From NCBI GenBank assembly GCA_947167105.1, contig CAMVGU010000004.1, positions 88,809-152,808 of the forward strand: 64,000 nucleotides of DNA, given 5' to 3'. The DNA comes from an uncultured Selenomonas sp. (GTDB lineage: Bacteria; Bacillota; Negativicutes; Selenomonadales; Selenomonadaceae). The position numbers and the translations under genes were made by a program. Below, one piece after another: positions 57,966-64,000 of the stretch (positions are counted from its first letter, which is position 1; each line of letters begins with the position of its first letter). A model generated the notes under the pieces. It was not told the DNA's origin, searched no databases, and saw only the letters and a list, made by a program, of their open reading frames with translations.

Positions 57966-58889
57966 TTACTTTATGCGCGTGGCATTGAACTTTTTAATCA
58001 GCTTTTCCGGCTTATATGACTCCTTGGCCTTGCGCAGCCCCTCGTGGCCCATATCCTCCTCCCGGTTGATATAGGTCATGCCGCTCCACTCATGCTCTGC
58101 AAAGCCCTGGTTGATAGCCGGGTAAGCGCCCCGCACATCCGGGTCTGCCTTCTCCACATGAATGACTGCCGTATCCTTATTTAGCTGCTCCCCGAAGGTA
58201 AAGGCGACAATGCGCTTGTCGATGCGGATAGCGCCGCCCTTGAGATCGAAGTAATGGAAATCATTCAGGATTTCCATGATTGCCTTGCGTTCCCAGCCGA
58301 TAAAGGGATCCTCCGGCTCGTCCTGCAAGCGGAGCTTGTACCAGTTGTTCATCTCTATCTTGCAGGCGGTAATCAGTTCATCCGTAATCGGCAGATACTC
58401 CGCCTGGGGGTACAGCTTGCGGAAGGCGTTCAGGTGGTTCTTCTTGGAATGCAACTTGCGGCCGGAAAGGCTGATCAGCTTTTCTGCCAGATACACATAA
58501 TCCTCAGCATCCCTGTCCTCCCTGATTTCAAACTCCGCCTCCGGGTACAGGCGCAGTTCCTCGGCAAAACTCTCCTCGATGCCGACCATCCTGAAATCCC
58601 GGCCCACATCCTCAAAATACCGGAGGAATTTACCGATGGCCTCCTGCATCCTTTCTTCCTCGCCAAAGGGCTGGATTGCCTGCAGCACGCCTTCCCACTC
58701 GGATGTCATAAAGAGGACATCGTCCTCCTCGCATATCTGTACATGATAAGGCTCCCGCCACATGTAGAAATTGGTGAAGTTAAAGTGGGCATTCTCGTAA
58801 TAGCGCCTGCGGAAGTAGCCATCCAGCAGTGTCTTGTCGCTTTTGAGCAAGTCACGGAATTCTATGGCACTCACACCTTCCTGATCCAC
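57966..58889 (-). CDS. DUF2156 protein (phosphatidylglycerol lysyltransferase C-domain-like)
   Basis: 307 residues of the DUF2156 family, a tandem of two acetyltransferase-like (GNAT) folds related to the aminoacyl-transferase domain of MprF and to FemX. Recognised by FNFTNFYMWREPYHVQ near the N-terminus and the C-terminal GAYPAINQGFAEHEW with NREEDMGHEGLRKAKESYKP. No membrane segments here, so no flippase. Substrate unknown. Start tentatively GTG at 58889, ten bases after the dhaM-like stop; an upstream site is weak, so translation may depend on the preceding gene. Confidence 0.8.
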   Translation of the reverse strand: MDQEGVSAIEFRDLLKSDKTLLDGYFRRRYYENAHFNFTNFYMWREPYHVQICEEDDVLFMTSEWEGVLQAIQPFGEEERMQEAIGKFLRYFEDVGRDFRMVGIEESFAEELRLYPEAEFEIREDRDAEDYVYLAEKLISLSGRKLHSKKNHLNAFRKLYPQAEYLPITDELITACKIEMNNWYKLRLQDEPEDPFIGWERKAIMEILNDFHYFDLKGGAIRIDKRIVAFTFGEQLNKDTAVIHVEKADPDVRGAYPAINQGFAEHEWSGMTYINREEDMGHEGLRKAKESYKPEKLIKKFNATRIK

Positions 58890-58898
58890 ATAAGTATT

Positions 58899-59276
58899 TC
58901 AAATCCCCTGCTGCCAGCTGGCCTCAACCCTGCTCACGATGGTCTCCACATCCGCGCCGCCGGAAGCCAGAGCCGCCGCACGCACGGCCCCTTCCACCAG
59001 GGGCGCATGCACCAGGCGCAGCTTGTCGTCCTTCATTTCATCAATAACCAATTCGCTGGTAATCACCGCGCTGCCCATATCGCCGAAAATAACTGCGCCG
59101 TCGCGGCCGCAGACTTCCTCCACAGCATCGTTGATACGCTCATAGCTGACGCCGCACATGCCATCTTCCAGGCCGCCTGCCACGGCAATCTGCACTTCCC
59201 GCGCCATCATTTCCGCCAGTTCCTTTACGCCCTCGGCCAATTTCTGGCTGTGGGAAACAATCACGATTCCTACCAA
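58899..59276 (-). CDS. DhaM-like EIIA phosphoryl carrier
   Basis: 125 residues of the mannose-EIIA fold used by DhaM, which passes phosphate from HPr to the ADP-bound DhaL of PTS-dependent dihydroxyacetone kinase. The phosphorylatable His9 is in IVIVSHSQKLAEG, and DGAVIFGDMGSAVITSELV is typical. Only the EIIA domain is present; there are no dhaK or dhaL genes beside it in this window, and its neighbour is a DUF2156 gene. It may serve a distant DhaKL pair or have another role. Confidence 0.82.
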   Translation of the reverse strand: MVGIVIVSHSQKLAEGVKELAEMMAREVQIAVAGGLEDGMCGVSYERINDAVEEVCGRDGAVIFGDMGSAVITSELVIDEMKDDKLRLVHAPLVEGAVRAAALASGGADVETIVSRVEASWQQGI

Positions 59277-59321
59277 ACTGATTCCTCCCCTTTATCTAAT
59301 TTATCTAACTACTCTTAAAAT

Positions 59322-59355
59322 AAACAATACGGCCAGCGCGCTGACCGCATTGTTT
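59322..59355. terminator. Terminator of the MATE gene
   Basis: A near-perfect palindrome AAACAATACGGCCAGC with GCTGACCGCATTGTTT; on the minus strand it is followed by ATTTTAAG. Lies between the MATE gene and the dhaM-like gene. Confidence 0.75.
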
Positions 59356-59433
59356 CCAGCCTGCTTTTTTTTTTATTTTAGCATATTTTCGCCGATTTGA
59401 CCAGATAGTTTCTGTTTGTTGATTTTAGCCTTC

Positions 59434-60777
59434 TTATGCCGTTTTTTTCCTCCTGAAGGATTTCCGTGTCCAGTAAAAGGCCAGTGCCAGCGGCACACAG
59501 GCTCCCAGCCAGGCCATGGGACTCGCCCAGCAGGCACCGAGATAGCCCCAGGCGGAGCAGAGTATAATGGCCGCCGCCGCGCGCATGATGAGCTCCACCA
59601 CCCCTGCAATGGTGGGCACGAGACTCTGGCCAAGGCCCTGGAGGGTATTGCGGAAGATAAAGAGCAGCGCCACAATCCAGTAGCAGGAACCCTGAATCAA
59701 TAGGTACATCTGCCCGTACTCCACTACCTGAGTCTCTCCCTCGCCCACAAAAAGGCGAACAAGCTCTGCGCCGAAAACCGCATTGAAGAGCCCGGCAACA
59801 AAGGAAAAGCCCACAGACATGAAAATACATTTCCTGACCCCCTCGGAAATGCGCGCAAACTTGCGGGCGCCGAAATTCTGGGCGGTGTAAGCTGCCATGG
59901 CAATGCCGAAGGACATCATGGGCATCATCGCAATGGAATCCACCTTTTGGGAGGCCGCATAGGAAGCCACTGCCACGGGGCCGAGATTATTCAGGGCAAC
60001 CTGCAGGATGATGGCGCCTATGGCTATAATAGAAACCTGGAAGCCCATGGGCAGCCCCATCTTCAGATGTTCCCAGATTACCTGCCTGGGGATGTGCCAG
60101 TCCTCGCGACGAATGTGCAGTATGGGGATTTTCTTCCATATGTAAATGAGAGCCGCCACGCCCCCCAGGGCCTGGGCTGCCACCACTGCCCAGGCCGCAC
60201 CGGGCACCCCCCAGCCAAAGACCATGATAAAGAGGGGCTCCAGCAGGATATTGCAGGAAAGGGCAAAGGCCAGAATAGCCGTGGGCATCTTGCTGTTGCC
60301 CAGGGCACGCACTATATTGGTCGCCATCATCATAACAAAGGGCACTACCAGCCACAGGAAGATAATGCTGATGAAGGCATAGGCATCGTCAAAAATCTCC
60401 GGCGGTGTCTGCATCCATTGCAGCAAATAGCTGCAAAGACCGTAGCTCAGCACCGTCAGCACCGCTGCTATGCCCAGGGACAGGATGATGCAGGCCGCAG
60501 CGCTCTGCCGCACCCCCTGCTCGTCCCTGGCGCCGAAGCGCTGCCCCGTATAGATGGCAAGCCCTGATGTGGTGCCCATCAAAAAGCCCATGGTGAAGAA
60601 CAGCAGCGGCCCCGTGCAGCCCACCGCCGCCAGCGCCTCTACGCCTAAAATGCGCCCCACGATCAGTGTATCCACAAAGCCGTAGAGTTGCTGGAATACA
60701 TTGCCCGCCAGAAGGGGCAATGTGAAAAAGAGGATGAGCTTCCACGGCTCACCCTCGGTCAGATTCTTCGTGGTCAT
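59434..60777 (-). CDS. MATE-family multidrug/metabolite efflux transporter
   Basis: Inner-membrane Na+ or H+ coupled exporter, 447 residues with twelve predicted helices in two related halves. Typical segments: LPLLAGNVFQQLYGFVDTLIV in the first helices (split as LPLLAGNVFQQLYG and FVDTLIVGR), GTTSGLAIYTGQRFGA and, in the second half, MAAYTAQNFGARKFARI. Start at 60777 (MTTKNLTEG) with GAGG eight bases upstream. Ten bases after the YdcF gene, so co-transcribed. Substrate unknown. Confidence 0.88.
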   Translation of the reverse strand: MTTKNLTEGEPWKLILFFTLPLLAGNVFQQLYGFVDTLIVGRILGVEALAAVGCTGPLLFFTMGFLMGTTSGLAIYTGQRFGARDEQGVRQSAAACIILSLGIAAVLTVLSYGLCSYLLQWMQTPPEIFDDAYAFISIIFLWLVVPFVMMMATNIVRALGNSKMPTAILAFALSCNILLEPLFIMVFGWGVPGAAWAVVAAQALGGVAALIYIWKKIPILHIRREDWHIPRQVIWEHLKMGLPMGFQVSIIAIGAIILQVALNNLGPVAVASYAASQKVDSIAMMPMMSFGIAMAAYTAQNFGARKFARISEGVRKCIFMSVGFSFVAGLFNAVFGAELVRLFVGEGETQVVEYGQMYLLIQGSCYWIVALLFIFRNTLQGLGQSLVPTIAGVVELIMRAAAAIILCSAWGYLGACWASPMAWLGACVPLALAFYWTRKSFRRKKTA

Positions 60778-60787
60778 CCAAAGTACC

Positions 60788-61588
60788 TCATTCAATGTAA
60801 CGCGTGACCAGACCGCGCACCACTTCCTGTACGACCACGGCGTTATCATAGGCCGCATCTGCGGAGGGACGCAGCTTCACATAATGGAACTCATGATGGA
60901 GCGCGGTTCGGTAATCAGCGGGAAAGGGCACAGGCTCCAATCCCTGCTTCTCGAAATTCAGCATGGCCCGCCGCATGTGGAAAGCCGATGTTACCAGAAT
61001 GGGCCTGGTCAAATGCTTTTCTTTCATCAGTTCCACCGAGAACTTAGCATTCTGGGTCGTGTTGACGCTTTTGGTCTCCACCAGGATCTGCTCCTGGGGC
61101 ACGCCGAGATCCAGCAGAATGCGCTCTGCGATCTTCGCCTCCGCCCCCGTATCGCTGTAGACCTGCCCTCCCGAAAGCAGAATCGGCACATCCAGTTTCT
61201 TCTGCAAGCGCGCCGCCGTCAGCAGCCTGCTGGCAGGAGCCGCGCAGAGCGTGCCCTGGCCGCCCACATCCGGCGTATCGGGATACGCGCCGCCACCCAG
61301 CATAATGATCACATCACCCTGGGGATTTTTCGGCGGCAGGTATTTCCCCTCCAGCCAGCCCATGCTTTTCTCTGCTACCCAGGGCATGCAGAAAAGATAT
61401 ACGACCACAGCCAGTAAGATCAGCAATGTGCCCGCTCCTTTCCCCAGGCTGCCCCGCTGGGAGCTGTAAATACTCGAGCCCCGTCCGCTATGGCGCCAGA
61501 CGTAGATGCCAAGAGCCAGAAATGCCAGAATAAAAATGCCAGGGGGCAGTACCCAGCCCGCACAGAATTTCAGAAAATATATCATCAT
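60788..61588 (-). CDS. YdcF/ElyC (DUF218) membrane protein
   Basis: 266 residues: two N-terminal membrane helices (about 8-28 and 52-72), then a DUF218 domain (about 88-250) with VIIMLGGGAYPDTP, ILLSGGQVYSDTGAEAKI and ILVTSAFHMRRAM. ElyC and SanA of this family affect envelope and lipid-carrier use in enterobacteria; here the role is unknown. The start is one of two adjacent ATGs (61588 or 61585); the second is better spaced from GGAGGG. First gene of a pair with the MATE transporter. Confidence 0.85.
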   Translation of the reverse strand: MMIYFLKFCAGWVLPPGIFILAFLALGIYVWRHSGRGSSIYSSQRGSLGKGAGTLLILLAVVVYLFCMPWVAEKSMGWLEGKYLPPKNPQGDVIIMLGGGAYPDTPDVGGQGTLCAAPASRLLTAARLQKKLDVPILLSGGQVYSDTGAEAKIAERILLDLGVPQEQILVETKSVNTTQNAKFSVELMKEKHLTRPILVTSAFHMRRAMLNFEKQGLEPVPFPADYRTALHHEFHYVKLRPSADAAYDNAVVVQEVVRGLVTRYIE

Positions 61589-61731
61589 GCCCTCCGAAAT
61601 ATCAGTAACCGGCCCGCAAATGCAATCCGCAAAGAGGAAAACACCGGCCCCATCGCGAATAGTTCATATATGTACAGCTTATTTTAGCAGATTATCTTCC
61701 AAAAAGGAAGGGCAGAAAAGGAGCGCTTATC

Positions 61732-62076
61732 ATGTCATTCATCAATCCGAATCCCGTACAGGCCACAGAGAAAGCCGGCGGCAAAGGCACTATCACCATC
61801 ATCCACCTGCTGACGCCGGAGGAACTGGACGGCAAATGCGATATGTTCGCCAAGGTCATCATCCCCCCAGGCTGCAGCATCGGCGTACATGAGCACCACG
61901 GCAATACCGAGACCTATCATATCCTTTCCGGTAAGGCCATCTACACCGACAACGACAGCACGAGCCACATAGAGGCAGGCTGTACCACCTTCTGCCCTGA
62001 CGGCGAGAAGCACGGCATCGAAAATCCCTCCAAGACCGAGGATCTGGTCTTTACCGCGCTGATCATAAAGAAATAA
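61732..62076 (+). CDS. Small single-domain cupin protein
   Basis: 114 residues, a beta-barrel cupin. Metal-type motif 1 is PPGCSIGVHEHHGNTETYHI-like (GCSIGVHEHHGNTETYHIL, about 47-65) and motif 2 ends CPDGEKHGIEN (about 88). Likely binds a metal and a small molecule; could be an isomerase, dioxygenase-like or binding protein. Strong ribosome site (AAAGGAG). Single-gene unit between two terminator regions. Confidence 0.85.
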   Translation: MSFINPNPVQATEKAGGKGTITIIHLLTPEELDGKCDMFAKVIIPPGCSIGVHEHHGNTETYHILSGKAIYTDNDSTSHIEAGCTTFCPDGEKHGIENPSKTEDLVFTALIIKK

Positions 62077-62082
62077 GGTGCA

Positions 62083-62124
62083 AAAATACCCCCGCAGGCT
62101 TTTGTTTTCCTGCGGGGGTATTTT
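62083..62124. terminator. Bidirectional terminator between the cupin gene and sstT
   Basis: AAAATACCCCCGCAGG (about 62084-62098) with CCTGCGGGGGTATTTT (62109-62124). Confidence 0.85.
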
Positions 62125-62140
62125 GCTATCGCAAAAGAAA

Positions 62141-63391
62141 TCACTTGTTATGGACCACAAGGTCGCCGTCCGTCAGCTTGCCTTCCTTCGCCCGCTCGGC
62201 GAACTCGGCGGTAGCCGTGAACAGCACATCCGAGGAGCTGTTCAGCGCAGTCTCGCAGGAATCCTGGATAACGCCGATGATGAAGCCGATACCCACAACC
62301 TGCATGGCGATATCATTGCCGATGCCGAAAGAGGCACAGGCCACAGGTATCAGAAGCAGAGAGCCGCCCGCCACGCCGGAGGCACCGCAGGCGCCCACCG
62401 TGGCGACGATACAGAGCAGAAGCGCCGTCGGCAGATCCACACTGATGCCAAGGGTATGAGCCGCCGCCAGGGACAACACCGCAATGGTAATGGCCGCGCC
62501 GCTCATATTGATAGTGGCCCCCAGGGGGATGGAAATGGAATAAGTATCCTCATTCAAGCCCAGGCGCTTGCAGAGGGAGAGATTGACCGGTATATTCGCC
62601 GCCGAGCTGCGGGTGAAGAAAGCGTACAGGCCGCTCTCCTTCAGGGTCGTCCAGACCAGGGGATAGGGATTGCGGTGGATGTGCAGATAAACAATCAGCG
62701 GGTTCATGACCAGGGCCACCGTAAAGAATGCCCCCAGAAGCACAGCGATAATGTAGAGATAGTCGATCAGCGCAGACAGGCCGCTGGTGCCGATGGCATT
62801 CGCCACCAGACCCATAATGCCGAAGGGAGCGAAGCGGATGACCCACTGCACGATCTTCGTAACCGTCCTGGCAAAATCCGCCAGCATCGCCTTCGTGCCA
62901 TCCCCGGCACTGTGCAGCGCAGCACCGGCCAGCACAGCCCAGGCCAGGATGCCGATGTAATTCGCACTGGCCAAAGCGTGGATGGGATTATCCACCACGC
63001 TGAGAATCAGATTATGCAGCACCTCGATAATGCCCGAGGGCGGCGCCAGCTCCGCATCCGCCGCAGCCAGCCGCAACATAGTCGGAAAGGCGAAGGAAAA
63101 GGCCACCGCCACCAAAGAAGCGCAGAATGTGGCAAACACATACAAGCGCACAATCGGCTTCATGGCCGAACCGGCATCCGCACTCTTCTGGGCCAGTGCA
63201 TTCATGACCAGCACAAAGACGAGAATCGGCGCCACACCCTTCAAGGCCCGCACGAACAAATCACCCAGCACGGACACCACCGGCACGGCAGCCGGAGCAA
63301 CGACGGCAATCAGTATGCCCAGGAGCAGGCCGACAATAATCAGCTTGACCAGGGCTGTCTCCTGATATTTCTTGCCAATAGTCCGGAACAA
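62141..63391 (-). CDS. sstT: Serine/threonine:Na+ symporter
   Basis: Sodium-coupled serine/threonine importer of the dicarboxylate/amino acid:cation symporter family. 416 residues, about eight helices plus re-entrant loops. Diagnostic: [40 protein letters not shown] and [17 protein letters not shown] prefer a TTG start at 63391, with AAGGAG eight bases upstream; the frame opens twelve codons earlier at an ATG (63427) that lies inside the leader. Single gene with its own promoter. Confidence 0.93.
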   Translation of the reverse strand: MFRTIGKKYQETALVKLIIVGLLLGILIAVVAPAAVPVVSVLGDLFVRALKGVAPILVFVLVMNALAQKSADAGSAMKPIVRLYVFATFCASLVAVAFSFAFPTMLRLAAADAELAPPSGIIEVLHNLILSVVDNPIHALASANYIGILAWAVLAGAALHSAGDGTKAMLADFARTVTKIVQWVIRFAPFGIMGLVANAIGTSGLSALIDYLYIIAVLLGAFFTVALVMNPLIVYLHIHRNPYPLVWTTLKESGLYAFFTRSSAANIPVNLSLCKRLGLNEDTYSISIPLGATINMSGAAITIAVLSLAAAHTLGISVDLPTALLLCIVATVGACGASGVAGGSLLLIPVACASFGIGNDIAMQVVGIGFIIGVIQDSCETALNSSSDVLFTATAEFAERAKEGKLTDGDLVVHNK

Positions 63392-63432
63392 ATAAATCAA
63401 CTCCTTAATAAATCCATAATGACACATGTGTA

Positions 63433-63461
63433 AGTATACTAGATATGGTACACCTGTGCAA
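63433..63461 (-). promoter_or_regulatory. Promoter of sstT
   Basis: TTGCAC (63461-63456), 17 bases, TATACT (63438-63433). A CACATGTG palindrome lies just downstream at 63424-63431. Confidence 0.7.
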
Positions 63462-63477
63462 GAATTTACGCGGATAA

Positions 63478-63591
63478 TTGAACATTGAGCTTGTCAACAA
63501 CCAAACTATAGCGGAAAACCAGAAGTATCATGACCGTTTCTTCACGAGTAAGCAGCAGGAAATTATGAAACTTTGCCGTATATCGGCTTAG
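63478..63591 (+). pseudogene. Possible gene remnant
   Basis: A 37-codon open stretch with protein-like composition ([20 protein letters not shown] and then KQQEIMKLCRISA), no ribosome site and only a TTG to begin with. It could be the worn end of a lost gene in an AT-rich accessory patch next to the antitoxin gene. Family not recognised. Confidence 0.25.
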
Positions 63592-63667
63592 TTGTGTGTA
63601 TGATTTGCTGGGAGATTAGGATTCACAACACACTGTATCAACATCAACCGTATGTTCTGTAAAACAC

Positions 63668-63696
63668 TTGTCCGTTACCTGTCAGTATGTTATAAT
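63668..63696 (+). promoter_or_regulatory. Promoter of the antitoxin gene
   Basis: TTGTCC (63668-63673), 17 bases, TATAAT (63691-63696), 20 bases before the ATG. Confidence 0.7.
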
Positions 63697-63716
63697 TACA
63701 GCAAGAGGTGATATAC

Positions 63717-63950
63717 ATGACCACAACCACAATCCAAGTGAGGATGAACAGTGCCCTAAAGCAGCAGGTAGAGCAAAAGTTAAAATCCATGGGACTCAAT
63801 ATGTCAACGATTGTCAATATGCTTGCACATCAGATAGTACGACAAAACCGCATCCCCTTTGATATAGTTGCTGATGACAGCGACTCCAGACTTGACACCC
63901 TGCCAAAATCTGTTAATGCCGACATGATGACAGAAGAAGAACTACTATAG
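63717..63950 (+). CDS. RelB/DinJ-family antitoxin
   Basis: 77 residues: an N-terminal ribbon-helix-helix (TTTTIQVRMNSALKQQVEQK, then MGLNMSTIVNMLAHQIV) that dimerises and binds DNA, followed by a flexible toxin-binding tail. Ribosome site AGAGGTG. A YafQ/RelE-type toxin would be expected directly downstream, but the remaining 50 bases hold no start of one, and none lies upstream; the pair may be incomplete or continue beyond the window. Confidence 0.8.
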   Translation: MTTTTIQVRMNSALKQQVEQKLKSMGLNMSTIVNMLAHQIVRQNRIPFDIVADDSDSRLDTLPKSVNADMMTEEELL

Positions 63951-64000
63951 GAAATTTTAAATAACTTTACGATTTAACATGTAGTATCCGCCTTATTTTT

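Overview
The window looks like chromosomal DNA from an anaerobic, flagellated, GC-rich member of the Negativicutes, most likely a Selenomonas/Mitsuokella-type organism. This is inferred from gene content: a homodimeric-type pyruvate:ferredoxin oxidoreductase, a flagellin with a large central domain, an ECF-type ThiT, SstT, a monofunctional murein transglycosylase, and tight Firmicute-style Shine-Dalgarno sites. No database search was possible, so the genus is a suggestion only. Most genes lie on the minus strand. No rRNA, tRNA, CRISPR array, prophage or insertion sequence was recognised.

Layout. 1-8.1 kb: the 5' part of leuS, a divergent GGDEF protein, a four-gene set (HD hydrolase, glnS, a 109-residue unknown, an ArsB/NhaD-type permease), a HigBA toxin-antitoxin pair with a near-perfect promoter/operator, and a DUF554 membrane protein. 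8.2-14.2 kb: nifJ, an amino-acid permease and thiT. 14.3-22.4 kb: a complete arginine biosynthesis operon argCJBDFGH behind a probable ARG box. 22.5-29.7 kb: a murein transglycosylase, an exported unknown, dapA, a large M16C metallopeptidase, a 120-residue unknown and a TtcA-like thiolase. 29.7-32.7 kb: the ribosomal alpha operon rpmJ-rpsM-rpsK-rpsD-rpoA-rplQ, detached from the usual upstream secY-infA block. 32.8-38.3 kb: a methyltransferase and two GT8 glycosyltransferases downstream of a 570-residue flagellin gene driven by a sigma-28 promoter; between flagellin and the glycosyltransferases lies a gene-free, highly foldable stretch. 38.4-38.7 kb: a compact transcription unit for a 32-residue holin-like membrane peptide. 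38.9-49.2 kb: comEC/comEA, an acyltransferase, pepD, sepF, typA, corA with a long leader, and a small unknown. 49.4-55.2 kb: a chemoreceptor lacking the signalling tip, a gene with a second sigma-28 promoter, tmRNA (ssrA), and a CheB-CheR-coiled-coil-PAS fusion. 55.3-63.4 kb: ispF, ispD, yacL, a DUF2156 protein with an orphan DhaM-like protein, MATE and YdcF proteins, a cupin and sstT. The right edge carries a RelB/DinJ-like antitoxin.

The observations most worth following are: (i) an interspersed two-hairpin repeat family with at least eight intergenic copies and interchangeable hairpin modules, one of them with an enlarged middle; (ii) the foldable region at 36.1-36.4 kb, possibly a new structured RNA or leader; (iii) matching sigma-28 promoters on flagellin and on an unknown 262-residue protein, which tie the latter to the motility regulon; (iv) the tip-less chemoreceptor; (v) the holin-like peptide unit; and (vi) the flagellin insert next to two GT8 enzymes.
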